This document shows, piece by piece, positions 9,847 through 18,452 of a stretch of 64,000 nucleotides of DNA. The notes under the pieces are model-generated. The model saw only the letters and a program-made list of their open reading frames with translations. It searched no databases and had not been told where the DNA came from. Location: the NCBI RefSeq assembly GCF_029955155.1, contig NZ_JAPNOZ010000011.1, forward strand, positions 434,001 through 498,000, read 5' to 3'. The position numbers and the translations under genes are program-made. The first letter of the stretch is position 1. Every line of letters begins with the position of its first letter. Source of the DNA: Psychrobacillus sp. NEAU-3TGS (GTDB lineage: Bacteria; Bacillota; Bacilli; Bacillales_A; Planococcaceae).

Positions 9847-10641
9847 TTATTTATTCATATAGCGAAAGGCTCTACTCATAATGGTTGGAACCACAGAGGC
9901 ATGGTTTTCATCTTCTGCAATATACAACTCAACTTCCAATTGTTCTGTTTTGTGCTCGCTCATTTTTGCATACAATTGCTTGGCATCATCGACCATAAAA
10001 TCCTCTTCACTGCCAACCAACATTAACAACTTTCTATGGGCATGTGGCAAGCCTTCCTGAAAATATTGTTCTGCATGCATGAATAACTCATGCTCATTCC
10101 ACCAAATAGAAGGACTAGTTGCTACATAATAAGGGAACAAATCTGGACGTTTAAATAAAGCCCAAACTACAAATAATCCACTTAATGAATGACCAAATAG
10201 TGTCTGTTTATCCCTATTAACCGCATATTTTTCATTAATAATCGGCATCAATTCTTGCTCGATAAACGCTAGAAGCTTTTCTGCTCCGCCATGATCCCAA
10301 ATTTGTGTTCCATTGAAACGTTCTGGGTATTTATATGTTTCAGCGAAAGGTGTAAACTCATAAAATCTTCTTTTTCCTACGTCTTCTTTCGTACCTTTAT
10401 GTCCGATTCCTACAACAATTGCAGGAGAGATGAGCGTTTTTGGACCATTTCCTGCTTGCAATCGTACAACATCGCGCCCCATCTGGAAATACCAATTCCC
10501 ATCTAACATATAATAGATTGGAAACCCATTTTCTGGCGCTTCTTCCTTGGGAATGGACACTTTTATGTCATACGTATAATCCATTATGTTTGATTTCATT
10601 TCCCAAAACTCTGTGTCTTCTAGCCAAACTTTATCCATCAT
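9847..10641 (-). CDS. alpha/beta-hydrolase esterase (ferric-siderophore hydrolase-like, BesA/IroE type)
   Basis: 264 residues from ATG 10641, preceded by GGAGG at 10650-10654 with 8-nt spacing. The open frame continues to 10764, but that would overlap the ATPase gene. The N-terminal part has IYYMLDGNWYF, the nucleophile elbow is FGHSLSGLFV, an acidic residue follows in LVGSEEDFMVD, and the His is in DENHASVV. It sits between the importer ATPase and a second esterase, fitting intracellular hydrolysis of an imported ferric siderophore. Confidence 0.83.
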   Translation of the reverse strand: MMDKVWLEDTEFWEMKSNIMDYTYDIKVSIPKEEAPENGFPIYYMLDGNWYFQMGRDVVRLQAGNGPKTLISPAIVVGIGHKGTKEDVGKRRFYEFTPFAETYKYPERFNGTQIWDHGGAEKLLAFIEQELMPIINEKYAVNRDKQTLFGHSLSGLFVVWALFKRPDLFPYYVATSPSIWWNEHELFMHAEQYFQEGLPHAHRKLLMLVGSEEDFMVDDAKQLYAKMSEHKTEQLEVELYIAEDENHASVVPTIMSRAFRYMNK

Positions 10642-10720
10642 TTCTTCATCCTCCATTTTATCCCGCATTACGGGCAATACGACGCCCTGTGTGCCCTTCC
10701 CCACTGTTTGAAGTTTAACC

Positions 10721-11506
10721 TTAAATGTCATAGCCATAGCAAACAGGCGAGCCGTTCTCTTCATCTATCATTATTTTGGCGTCAATTTGAAAGACGCGCT
10801 TCATTACATCCTTCGTTAAAATTTCTGACGGTGTTCCAACTGTAATAATTTCTCCGCCTTTCATAGCAATAAGCTCATCTGAAAAGCGAGCAGCATGATT
10901 AATATCATGCAGTACCATCACAATTGTACATTGATGTTTTTTATTTAAATCGTCTACAATTTTAAGCATTTCCAATTGATGTGCCATATCTAAGTAAGTG
11001 GTAGGTTCATCAAGCAACAGAATGTCAGTCTCTTGTGCTAATGCCATAGCTAGCCATACTTTTTGGCGTTGCCCGCCTGACAACTGACTGATTTCTCTTT
11101 TTCGAAATTGGGTTGTCTTCGTCACTTCCATTGCCCATTCAATTACTTCGATGTCTTTTTTGGAAAGAGCTCCAACATTTTTTCGATGGGGATAACGACC
11201 ATATGATATAAGCTCTTCCACTTTTAGTTGTGCAGGTGCTTCTGGATTTTGTGACAGCAGTGCAAGCTGCTTTGCTATTTCTTTTGTGGAGATTGCTTGC
11301 ATATTTTGCTCTTGTAAATAGACGTTTCCGCTAGTCTGTTTTAAAATTCTTCCGATTGTCTTTAAAAGCGTAGATTTTCCGCATCCGTTTGGTCCGATAA
11401 TCGTTGTGATCTTTCCTTCTTGAATAGATGTGCTCAAATTAGTAAAAACGGTTTGCTTTTCGTAACCTGAACATAAATCCTCTACTCGTAGTACACTGTT
11501 TACCAT
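10721..11506 (-). CDS. iron-siderophore ABC transporter, ATP-binding protein
   Basis: 261 residues with Walker A GPNGCGKSTLLK, the ABC signature LSGGQRQKVW, Walker B ILLLDEPTTYLD and the H-loop in VLHDINHAARF. The FecE/FhuC-type sequence and downstream esterases mark it as the motor of a siderophore importer. Start ATG has AGGAGG. It follows the second permease gene by 10 nt in the same operon. Closest recognisable Bacillus counterpart by feel is YusV (hydroxamate siderophores), not proven here. Confidence 0.92.
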   Translation of the reverse strand: MVNSVLRVEDLCSGYEKQTVFTNLSTSIQEGKITTIIGPNGCGKSTLLKTIGRILKQTSGNVYLQEQNMQAISTKEIAKQLALLSQNPEAPAQLKVEELISYGRYPHRKNVGALSKKDIEVIEWAMEVTKTTQFRKREISQLSGGQRQKVWLAMALAQETDILLLDEPTTYLDMAHQLEMLKIVDDLNKKHQCTIVMVLHDINHAARFSDELIAMKGGEIITVGTPSEILTKDVMKRVFQIDAKIMIDEENGSPVCYGYDI

Positions 11507-11516
11507 AAGAATCCTC

Positions 11517-12548
11517 CTATGCTTTAGATTTTACTAACAAATATAAAAAGTACGGAATTCCAATGATAGACACTACAATTCCTACTGGTAATTCGGAAGG
11601 CTCAAATACTGTCTTTGCAATATAATCCGAAAAAATGAGCAAAAACATACCAATCATTGCACTCATCGGTAGGACAAAACGATGTTGAATACCGACAAGT
11701 CGTTTGGCAATATGCGGTGCCATCAAACCGATAAATCCAATGCCTCCAGAAACGGAAACACAAGCACTAACTATACCAACACTGCTTAATAATAAAATAG
11801 ACTTTTCCTTCTCTACAGAAATTCCAAGACTCTTTGCACTTGCCTCTTCTAGTTGAAAATAATCTAACAAATGACTTTTTCGATAAATGACATATCCCAA
11901 AATAACAATCCACGGTAACATCGATAAAACAAACGACCAGTTTGCACTATAAATACTACCTGCTATCCAAACTGCTGCCATCTCATAATCACTGGCATTC
12001 ATTTTAAGTGATATATAGAGAGACAACGCGCCAAACCCACTACTTATCGCTATACCAGTTAAAATAAGCCGTTGCATATCCAATACGCCATTTCGCCAAG
12101 AAAAAAGATAGATTAAACCCGCTGCTACCGCCCCTCCAACAAAGCCAAAAAGTGGCATCATTAAAATAGAAGACCAACTATCATCCGTCAAGTTATTAGA
12201 AGACATTTGAAAAAAGAACATAAAAATAACTATAGATGCCCCAGCTCCTGCATTAATACCTAAAATACCCGGATCTGCTAAGCCATTTCTCGTTACTCCT
12301 TGAATAACAGTCCCTGCCATTCCTAAACCGATTCCTACTAATGCGGCAATAACAATACGGGGTAACCGAAACTCAAAAATAACTAAGTCATGTTTCTCAT
12401 TGGGATCTATTCGTAGCATTGTCTTCACCACATCCATGACAGACATGTCAAATGCTCCATTTGTAATATGAAAATAAAAAGCAACGAATGTTAGCCCTAT
12501 AAAAATGAGCATCAATGTTAAGAAGTGACCAAACTGCTCTTTACGCAC
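11517..12548 (-). CDS. iron-siderophore ABC transporter permease (FecCD family)
   Basis: 343 residues with about nine or ten TM helices. FecCD landmarks are FRLPRIVIAALVGIGLGMAG, RNGLADPGILGINAGAGASI and the ATPase-coupling region GFIGLMAPHIAKRLVG. GTG start with GGAGGAG upstream. It overlaps the end of the first permease gene by 8 nt, indicating translational coupling. It resembles B. subtilis YfhA more than FeuC. Confidence 0.92.
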   Translation of the reverse strand: MRKEQFGHFLTLMLIFIGLTFVAFYFHITNGAFDMSVMDVVKTMLRIDPNEKHDLVIFEFRLPRIVIAALVGIGLGMAGTVIQGVTRNGLADPGILGINAGAGASIVIFMFFFQMSSNNLTDDSWSSILMMPLFGFVGGAVAAGLIYLFSWRNGVLDMQRLILTGIAISSGFGALSLYISLKMNASDYEMAAVWIAGSIYSANWSFVLSMLPWIVILGYVIYRKSHLLDYFQLEEASAKSLGISVEKEKSILLLSSVGIVSACVSVSGGIGFIGLMAPHIAKRLVGIQHRFVLPMSAMIGMFLLIFSDYIAKTVFEPSELPVGIVVSIIGIPYFLYLLVKSKA

Positions 12549-13548
12549 GCTGTTCTCCTCCTCTCGTCCGAATTAAATAAAGGAAGAAAGGAACACCGAT
12601 AATCGCTGTTACTACCCCAACAGGCGTTTCAAACGGAAAGTTAATAAATCTACTGATAACATCACAAAACGCTAAAAAAACTGCGCCAATAACGGCAGAG
12701 CAGGGGATGACAAAACGATAGTCCACTCCAACGATAAAGCGAGTTATATGTGGAATAACTAGACCAACAAATGCAATTTTTCCGACTAGTGCAACTGCAG
12801 TTCCCGTTAAACACACCACCGATAAAATACTAATCGCCTTCACCCATTTTGTTCGCTGTCCTAAATTGACTGCTATATCTTCTCCTAACGAAGAAATCGT
12901 TACCGATTTGGCGATACTCAGAGCAAGTATTAGCCCAACTAAACCAAAAGGAATGGATAGCACTAGCATATCGGGATTTACTGTATGTATTTTTGCGTTA
13001 TACCAAACGCTGACACTTTGCGAAACTTGAAAATACATTGCTACCGCTGATGCTATGCTGCTAAGGAACGTTCCAATAACTGTCCCAATAATCGCTAGCC
13101 TAACTGGTGATAATCCACCTTTTATAAGCGATCCAAAGCCGAATACTAAACCTGCTCCAATGGCAGAACCAACCATTGATAGTAAAATCATTTGATAATT
13201 CGGTAATCCTGGAAAAAACACCATCGCCAACGTAATAACAAATGCCGAACCGTCATTTATACCCATAATGGAAGGGGATGCAAGATAATTTCGTGTGATG
13301 CCTTGCATCACAGAACCAGCAACTGCTAAAAATGCGCCAACTAATAAAGCAGCGATTACGCGCGGTAATCGAGATGTTCTAATAATGTTGTGATCCACAT
13401 TATTAGCGTCGAATTGCGTAATCGCTTGCCATACAGTTAATGCACTAATATCCTTTGCACCATATAAAACGGATAAGACAATTGCTAGTACGATGAACAC
13501 GGGAGAGGTTACCAGAATAGTAGTAGCTATCAAATTTGTCTTGTTCAT
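12541..13548 (-). CDS. iron-siderophore ABC transporter permease (FecCD family)
   Basis: 335 residues with about nine or ten TM helices. TSRLPRVIAALLVGAFLAVA, RNYLASPSIMGINDGSAF and FVGLVIPHITRFIVG are the conserved blocks. It forms the heterodimeric channel with the next gene, whose start overlaps its stop. It resembles YfiZ-type hydroxamate-siderophore permeases. The ribosome site is weak (AAGGTG 12 nt upstream), so translation may depend partly on the preceding lipoprotein gene 23 nt away. Confidence 0.9.
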   Translation of the reverse strand: MNKTNLIATTILVTSPVFIVLAIVLSVLYGAKDISALTVWQAITQFDANNVDHNIIRTSRLPRVIAALLVGAFLAVAGSVMQGITRNYLASPSIMGINDGSAFVITLAMVFFPGLPNYQMILLSMVGSAIGAGLVFGFGSLIKGGLSPVRLAIIGTVIGTFLSSIASAVAMYFQVSQSVSVWYNAKIHTVNPDMLVLSIPFGLVGLILALSIAKSVTISSLGEDIAVNLGQRTKWVKAISILSVVCLTGTAVALVGKIAFVGLVIPHITRFIVGVDYRFVIPCSAVIGAVFLAFCDVISRFINFPFETPVGVVTAIIGVPFFLYLIRTRGGEQRA

Positions 13549-13571
13549 TTACATTCATCGCACCTTATCTT

Positions 13572-14576
13572 TTACTTCAGTAAGTCTTCAATTGCCGCGT
13601 CTAAAAATTTCACTTTCGACCATGCAGTTCCACCTTGCGCTAATGGATCTACAGCATTCACAAATACATGGTTGTTTTTAGCAGCTTCTACGCTTTTGAA
13701 AATAGGGTTATTTAATAAATCGTCAAGCGCAGTTGCATTATCTGTATTTTCGCTCGTTTCAAATTGTAAGAAGATATAATCTGGATTAATCTCCGCTAAA
13801 GCTTCCAGTGAAAGTTCAGCCTGTGCCTCCGTTTTTGTAATTACTTCTGGAATAGTTACACCTAAATCTTCATAAATTACTGGGTTTAAATAAACGCCTG
13901 CTGGATAAACACACATGCTTCCTTGACGAATACGAACAACTAAAACACTTTTATCTTTTAAAGATTCTTGAATTTTCCCTTTCGCTTCAGAAGCCTTTGC
14001 ATCATAATCTGTAATAATATTTTCTGCTTCAGCATCTTTTCCTGTTAATTGACCTAGTAATCTTAAATTTTCTTTCCAGTTAGTTGAAATATGAGAATAA
14101 GGAATCATTGTTTGGATTTTGTTTAAGGATGATACGACATCCTCACCATGTTTAGAGGAGCCTAAAATAACATCAGGATCTAACGCTAAAATCGACTCAT
14201 TGTTGGGAGCAAATTTATCCCCAACTAATGATGCACCTTCTAGTTCTTTTGCTAAATAACCTGGAATTTCACCGGCAATTTCCAATACTCCCACTGGCTT
14301 TACCCCTAAAATTGCAGCGTCTTCCATTGACTCAAGACTAGCGGCCACAATATTATTCACCTGTGCTGGTAAGACATAATCTTCCCCTAAATATGTAATC
14401 GTTTGTTCTGTCGCAGCTTCTTCTTTAACCTCTGTTTTCGCTTCTTGTTCTACATCCGCAACCTCTTCCGTTTTCTCTTCTTTTGCAGTTGCTTCCCTTT
14501 CTTGATCACCGCATGCAGCTAAAGTTAAAGCTAGTAGTGCCGATGCACCAATAAACCAATACTTTCTCATTGTCAT
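13572..14576 (-). CDS. iron-siderophore ABC transporter substrate-binding lipoprotein
   Basis: 334 residues. A signal peptide ends in lipobox LTLAAC (Cys about 21), followed by an unusually acidic Glu/Lys-rich linker (about residues 23-58) that tethers the domain away from the membrane. The class III binding-protein fold follows, with VNNIVAASLESMEDAAILG, LDPDVILGS and LSLEALAEINPDYIFLQ. First gene of the six-gene operon and directly downstream of a Fur box. YfiY/FeuA-like; the siderophore is not determinable. Confidence 0.92.
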   Translation of the reverse strand: MTMRKYWFIGASALLALTLAACGDQEREATAKEEKTEEVADVEQEAKTEVKEEAATEQTITYLGEDYVLPAQVNNIVAASLESMEDAAILGVKPVGVLEIAGEIPGYLAKELEGASLVGDKFAPNNESILALDPDVILGSSKHGEDVVSSLNKIQTMIPYSHISTNWKENLRLLGQLTGKDAEAENIITDYDAKASEAKGKIQESLKDKSVLVVRIRQGSMCVYPAGVYLNPVIYEDLGVTIPEVITKTEAQAELSLEALAEINPDYIFLQFETSENTDNATALDDLLNNPIFKSVEAAKNNHVFVNAVDPLAQGGTAWSKVKFLDAAIEDLLK

Positions 14577-14624
14577 TTTATAACTAACTCCTTTTCATAT
14601 TTATTAAACTAGGCCGAGTTTAAT

Positions 14625-14644
14625 TGATAACGATTATCATTATC
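14625..14644 (-). promoter_or_regulatory. Fur box upstream of the siderophore operon
   Basis: 14626-14644 matches 17 of 19 positions of the classical GATAATGATAATCATTATC Fur site, and 14625-14639 matches the Bacillus 7-1-7 form (TGATAAC-G-ATTATCA). It lies 49 nt before the lipoprotein start and predicts iron-repressed transcription of the operon. Confidence 0.88.
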
Positions 14645-14799
14645 ATGATACGTCATTAAAAAATAGAATTACAATACTATTTTTAAAAAAATTAGTACAT
14701 TAAGAATAGATATTTTTTATTGAACAAAAGTGCTACTGAGTATATCTCAGCCGCGATATGGCGAATGGAAATGAGCAATAATATTGGGATGCCGCACAT

Positions 14800-15290
14800 T
14801 ATAGAGAAACTGTGCGGTAGTGAGTTGAATGAAGTGTCCGCTAGGATTTCCGCTACAGGGCGTACGCTTTCCGCCGGCTTGGCTGGAGTCCACGCCCTTT
14901 CGCTCCAATCCATCATAATAGCTAACAACTCAACTTTAACTCTTTCCATTAAAGGCAACAAACTAGTCGCTGAAAGTAACTAAATTAGCAGGAAAGCAAT
15001 CAAATCGAAAAAGAACAAGTTTACTTCTAAAAGCGATAATTATTAAGCGATGCTATCCCAATAAATGGTTGAGGAATTCGAGCTTTATCCTGCTAAATGC
15101 GGATACTAAATGAGCAAGAAATTCCCATTGATTGTAGCGCAAGGCGGCGACACCTGCGGGATCAGCGGGACAGGTGAGACCCCGCAGGAGCGTGCAACGA
15201 GGAGGCTCACCGCCCGCCCCGCGGTAAGCGTCCTCCTGGAGCGGAAATCAATTGCCTTTGCCGTATCTCTTACGTCGCAGTTTCCCTATA
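14800..15290. repeat. GC-rich paired-module repeat element, copy A
   Basis: A 491-bp intergenic element bounded by imperfect terminal inverted repeats (TATAGAGAAACTGTGCGGTA at 14800; its complement-like end at 15271-15290). Inside are two GC-rich modules in opposite orientation, about 14815-14912 and 15132-15255, separated by an AT-rich spacer holding a 21-bp-periodic array. The same boundary sequence and module pair recur at 42951 and 49532. Open frames across it (for example 15110-15319) are not gene-like. The flanks of the wider 14645-15330 gap contain nothing else recognisable. Confidence 0.8.
14954..15003. repeat. 21-bp-periodic GTTG-core array, 3 units (array 1)
   Basis: GGCAACAA, AGTAACTAA and AGCAATCAA begin at 14954, 14975 and 14995 (spacings 21 and 20). 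On the minus strand the core reads TTNGTTGCT. It lies in the spacer of repeat copy A. Confidence 0.6.
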
Positions 15291-15332
15291 CTTATCGACA
15301 AGCCAAAGAGAGCTTATAATTCCCTAAGCCAT

Positions 15333-15381
15333 AAAAACACCTAGCTCTGACACAATTTAACATTGTATCGAACTAGGTGTT
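15333..15381 (-). terminator. intrinsic terminator after the GNAT gene
   Basis: AACACCTAG at 15336-15344 pairs with CTAGGTGTT at 15373-15381, followed on the minus strand by T5. Confidence 0.8.
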
Positions 15382-15396
15382 CATAAATATTACTTA

Positions 15397-15948
15397 TCAA
15401 TTAATAAGCTCTCTTTTAGTATATTCGATTAACCAGCAATCTCGATATTCACCTTCGTGGAGCTCGTTTTTAGGCAAGAGCTTTACTTTCTTAAATCCAC
15501 TTTTTTCATAACAGCGGATTGCTCTTTCATTCCATGTTTGAGGATCCATCACCACTCTGTCTGCTTGTTTTTGTTCAAGTAAAAACTTCACAGTAGAATT
15601 CACTAAGAGTGTTCCTATACCTTTATTCCAATAGGCAACTTCTCCAATGAATTGATCCATACCATATAAAACTTCAGTGATATCTGCATAACCATATAAT
15701 TTTCGCTCATCACGATCCACAGGATAAAATTGAATATATCCAATTGGAACTTTGTCAAACACGACAATACACCTGACTACTTCATTTTCTCGGTTGTAAA
15801 ATTTCTCCTGCACTTTATTGGTGTCAAAAGGGTTGTCTCTTCCCTCATAAAACTCAAGCACAGCTGGATCGGAAAGCCATTTGGCTAATAAAGAACTATC
15901 TTGTTGCTCTAATAATCGAACAGATAGCTTGTCATTTTGAAATAACAT
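15397..15948 (-). CDS. GNAT acetyltransferase, AAC(6')-like
   Basis: 183 residues. The acetyl-CoA site is YWNKGIGTLLV (a Q/R-x-x-G-x-A variant), preceded by beta-strand VPIGYIQFYPVD and followed by DPQTWNERAIRCYEKSGFKKV, the pattern of the AacA4-like aminoglycoside 6'-acetyltransferase branch (Acetyltransf_8). Many chromosomal members do not confer resistance, so the substrate is unassigned. ATG 15948 is chosen because GGGGGAG is 8 nt upstream; a GTG at 15957 abuts that site. It follows the UPF0060 gene by 21 nt. Confidence 0.82.
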   Translation of the reverse strand: MLFQNDKLSVRLLEQQDSSLLAKWLSDPAVLEFYEGRDNPFDTNKVQEKFYNRENEVVRCIVVFDKVPIGYIQFYPVDRDERKLYGYADITEVLYGMDQFIGEVAYWNKGIGTLLVNSTVKFLLEQKQADRVVMDPQTWNERAIRCYEKSGFKKVKLLPKNELHEGEYRDCWLIEYTKRELIN

Positions 15949-15969
15949 CTTCCACACTCCCCCTTTTAG

Positions 15970-16296
15970 TTAACTTCGAGGTGCAAACAGGATAACAGAC
16001 ACGCCAATTATGCATATGAAAGCCCCGATCCAATCATATGTATCTGGCACTTTTTTATCGACACCCCAGCCCCAAAGAACTGATAAAACAATAAATACGC
16101 CCCCATAGGCTGCATACACTCTACCGAAAGAAGGAAACATTTGAAATGTAGCGATCACACCATAAAGAGCCAATGCAATACCACCAATAAGCCCTAAATA
16201 TGCAGACTTGCCTTCTCTCAGCCATTGCCAAATAAGATAGCCACCTCCTATTTCAGCTAAACCAGCAATCAAAAATAGTGCAATTACGGAAAACAA
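15970..16296 (-). CDS. YnfA/UPF0060 family small membrane protein
   Basis: About 108 residues with four TM helices. Family blocks are [45 protein letters not shown] and [19 protein letters not shown]0060 proteins resemble half-size DMT/SMR transporters; function unknown. The only ATG (16329) has no ribosome site. GAGAGG sits 8 nt before ATT 16299 and 11 nt before TTG 16296, and a start there gives the usual family length; TTG is used here. It runs in a small-gene operon with NUDIX and YbaK genes. Confidence 0.85.
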   Translation of the reverse strand: MFSVIALFLIAGLAEIGGGYLIWQWLREGKSAYLGLIGGIALALYGVIATFQMFPSFGRVYAAYGGVFIVLSVLWGWGVDKKVPDTYDWIGAFICIIGVSVILFAPRS

Positions 16297-16329
16297 AATA
16301 TACTCATCCTCTCGAACTAATACATACAA

Positions 16330-16806
16330 TTATTTTGTTTCTACAATATGATTTACACTCATTGGTAAATCTAATATTCTCTCTTTTAGAAATAGAGGAT
16401 ATAAGCTCATATCTTTTAATTCTTCCAAGGCAATCCAATAATATGTATGTATTTTTCCGTTTTCATTTATGGTAAATTCATTTCCTCTGGTTAATAAGTC
16501 CTCGTTTTGCAACTCTACTAAATAGAAAAAACAAATTTCATGAAATTTCTCCTTCGACGTAGATTCTATAAAAAAGTTTTCATTTACCCATAACAGTCGT
16601 TTTACATTCACCTCTATGGAAAGCTCTTCTTCCATTTCACGTGTTACTGCCCTTTCACTTGTTTCGTTCAACATTACCCTACCACCTGGAACATAATAAT
16701 ACGATTGGTTTTCATCTTTCATGATGAGTAATTTACTGTCATGTATTAATAACCCTGCTACCCGGTAATTGAATCTGCCTTCTACTGTTTGAAATGAGAT
16801 ATCCAT
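16330..16806 (-). CDS. NUDIX hydrolase
   Basis: 158 residues. The Nudix box starts at GGRVMLNETSERAVTREMEE and matches G-x5-E-x7-REUxEExGU except that a Leu-Ser replaces the final Gly-U. NUDIX enzymes hydrolyse nucleoside diphosphates linked to another group; the substrate is not predictable. ATG 16806 (MDISFQ) has AAAGGA 11 nt upstream; an ATG at 16818 lies on that site and would overlap the previous gene. Possibly translationally coupled to the YbaK gene, whose stop is only 2 nt upstream. Confidence 0.85.
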   Translation of the reverse strand: MDISFQTVEGRFNYRVAGLLIHDSKLLIMKDENQSYYYVPGGRVMLNETSERAVTREMEEELSIEVNVKRLLWVNENFFIESTSKEKFHEICFFYLVELQNEDLLTRGNEFTINENGKIHTYYWIALEELKDMSLYPLFLKERILDLPMSVNHIVETK

Positions 16807-16808
16807 GT

Positions 16809-17279
16809 TTATACCCATCCTTTACAAACGTCTACCCATACCTGCCCGTTTGCATATGTAAATATCTCTTCACAAGTAAGTTCTATAGCACTATTACTGC
16901 TGCCACAAGCAGGAAAAACAGTTTCAAAACGTTTTAAGGACTCATCTAAATACACAGCTACATCGTTTGGAACACCAAACGGACAAACACCACCTACTGC
17001 ATGTCCTACGTGTTCGAGTACTTCATCTGGAGTTAGCATTTTTGCTTTTACTCCAAAAGTCGCTTTGAATTTAGCATTATCGATTTTAGCGTCGCCTGCC
17101 GCTACTACCAAAATACATTTATCTTCTTTTTTAAAGGATAATGTTTTGGCTATACGTGCTCCTTCTACATTTAGAGCTTGAGCGGCTAACTCAACCGTTG
17201 CACTAGATGCCTCGTATTCCAAGATTCTTTCTTCGATTCCAAATTGTTTAAAATGATCTCTTACTACCTCAATTGCCAT
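16809..17279 (-). CDS. YbaK/EbsC family aminoacyl-tRNA deacylase
   Basis: 156 residues. Conserved blocks include ARIAKTLSFKKEDKCILVVAAGDAKID (with the catalytic Lys region), GHAVGGVCPFG and FPACGSSNSAIEL. The family clears mischarged tRNA (Cys-tRNAPro, Ala-tRNAPro) in trans. ATG start with GAGGTG 6 nt upstream. First gene of the run YbaK-NUDIX-UPF0060-GNAT. Confidence 0.88.
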   Translation of the reverse strand: MAIEVVRDHFKQFGIEERILEYEASSATVELAAQALNVEGARIAKTLSFKKEDKCILVVAAGDAKIDNAKFKATFGVKAKMLTPDEVLEHVGHAVGGVCPFGVPNDVAVYLDESLKRFETVFPACGSSNSAIELTCEEIFTYANGQVWVDVCKGWV

Positions 17280-17339
17280 TAGTTACACCTCGTTTTTTTA
17301 ATAGTTAAACTTCTCCTCTAATAGTACCATTAAATAAAA

Positions 17340-17363
17340 GGACAACCAAAAAGATGGTTGTCC
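17340..17363 (-). terminator. intrinsic terminator after the DUF1540 gene
   Basis: A 9-bp perfect stem (GGACAACCA at 17340-17348, TGGTTGTCC at 17355-17363) with CTTTTATTT following on the minus strand. Confidence 0.8.
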
Positions 17364-17371
17364 TAGGTGTA

Positions 17372-17527
17372 CTACGCTTCTGGTTCAAATGTTTTACAAT
17401 CTGTTTCTTCACTATTGGAAGCTTGTTTCCCTTTATTACTTACAACATAAATAGCAGTAGCATTACACTTGTTTCCAGATCCCCAATACGTACAGTTGTT
17501 TACTTCACAAAGAACATCTTGAGCCAT
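17372..17527 (-). CDS. DUF1540 small Cys-rich protein
   Basis: 51 residues, MAQDVLCEVNNCTYW onward, with Cys at 7, 12, 20 and 44 in the DUF1540 pattern, likely a small metal-binding fold. Unknown function, common in Firmicutes. ATG 17527 has a perfect GGAGG 9 nt upstream within the longer frame. Confidence 0.83.
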   Translation of the reverse strand: MAQDVLCEVNNCTYWGSGNKCNATAIYVVSNKGKQASNSEETDCKTFEPEA

Positions 17528-17646
17528 AGTTTCACACCTCCTCATTGCTAGCATGAACAATAGGATTATGATTAATACTAGTACAAACGAAGTGCGTATT
17601 AGTAGATGTGTTAAAATGAAATTATTTATATTGGGGGAATGAGTTA

Positions 17647-18024
17647 ATGCAAAAGCTTATATTTGAATCAGCATGGGATAAAACGATATCCAATAAGGAC
17701 CGCAAAGAAATTGAAGCAATCTTTCTCGAAACAAGCCAATCCGACAATCAAGGTATTCAGCTTACACCACTATGGCAAGCTTTCAATCATAAAGGTGAAT
17801 TATTAGTAACCGTACTTATCCATAACTTCACCATGCATGCTTTTTCCTTTCAAAACACAAAACTAAGATATATTGAAGTAAATGATGTTCTCATCGAGCA
17901 TTCCTTCACAATACCTTCGATTAGCATTCAAGCGAAAAGTAGTATGCCATGGACGTTTATTTTTCCAAATGAAAACTTAGACAAAAAAATTACCCTTGAA
18001 AATGGTCATTTAGAGATTGTTTAA
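17647..18024 (+). CDS. SLAP domain-containing protein
   Basis: 125 residues consisting of one SLAP domain: FESAWDKTISNKDRKEIEAI, NHKGELLVTVLIHN, and the end SSMPWTFIFP. This domain was named from accessory-Sec/S-layer assembly loci; free-standing copies are frequent in Bacillaceae and unassigned. No signal peptide is visible. ATG start with GGGGGA 8-10 nt upstream. Monocistronic. Confidence 0.85.
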   Translation: MQKLIFESAWDKTISNKDRKEIEAIFLETSQSDNQGIQLTPLWQAFNHKGELLVTVLIHNFTMHAFSFQNTKLRYIEVNDVLIEHSFTIPSISIQAKSSMPWTFIFPNENLDKKITLENGHLEIV

Positions 18025-18106
18025 TGCTAATTTACAGTTGTAGGAATATGCTAACAAGCAAATTCTAAACAGTTCTTCGACTGTGTAAATCCAGTTAATA
18101 GCTAAG

Positions 18107-18198
18107 AGCAACCAACCAGTCGTTGAAAGCAATCAATTCTACTTGAAAAGCAACTAAATGAGCAGGAGAGCAACCAAATTACTAGTGAAAGCAACCAT
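18107..18198. repeat. 21-bp-periodic GTTG-core array, 5 units (array 2)
   Basis: AGCAACCAA-like units begin at 18107, 18128, 18149, 18169 and 18190 (spacings 21, 21, 20, 21). Read on the minus strand each is TTNGTTGCT. Between units the sequence is poorly conserved except a frequent GAAA before each unit. It lies between the convergent SLAP and GGDEF-EAL genes. Confidence 0.75.
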
Positions 18199-18260
18199 TT
18201 CTTAAAATAAAAAGTTTACTTGATGTGAGACGCCGATGATTATAACCAGTTATTTATAAT

Positions 18261-18365
18261 CATTGCGCAATTGGATTACGGTGTTGCGAGTTTGAAGGGA
18301 AATGTTGTGCATTTTGCCTACCTCTTATTTCGCACTATCCCTATTATGCGCAACATCTCTTCTCA
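18261..18365. repeat. 21-bp-periodic GTTGCGC array, about 5 units (array 3)
   Basis: Cut into 21-mers from 18261, the units begin CATTGCGCAATT, TGTTGCGAGTTT, TGTTGTGCATTT, then (shifted 2 nt) ATTTCGCACT, then TATGCGCAACAT. The core is TGTTGCGCA, on the plus strand, only 60 bp from array 2. No gene is visible in 18025-18452. Confidence 0.65.
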
Positions 18366-18452
18366 TTTTCATACTAAAATAAAAAAGAAGTGCAGTTCCA
18401 TCATTTGGTCTACCTTCTTTTTGATCTACAACTATTCATTCATACTGGTACG

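Noticed and set aside
14692-14983. Opposed 87-89 codon frames in the left module of repeat copy A
   Set aside because: Both strands are open only because of the repeat composition. No ribosome sites and no homology pattern.
15110-15319. Open frame in the right module of repeat copy A (and similar frames at 43431-43700 and 49907-50122)
   Set aside because: They lie entirely in the GC-rich repeat. The amino-acid similarity follows from DNA repetition, and there is no ribosome site.
18107-18198. The 21-bp arrays as a CRISPR or as seven-residue peptide repeats
   Set aside because: The conserved core is only 8-9 bp, no cas genes are near, and stop codons plus a 20-bp step break any reading frame.
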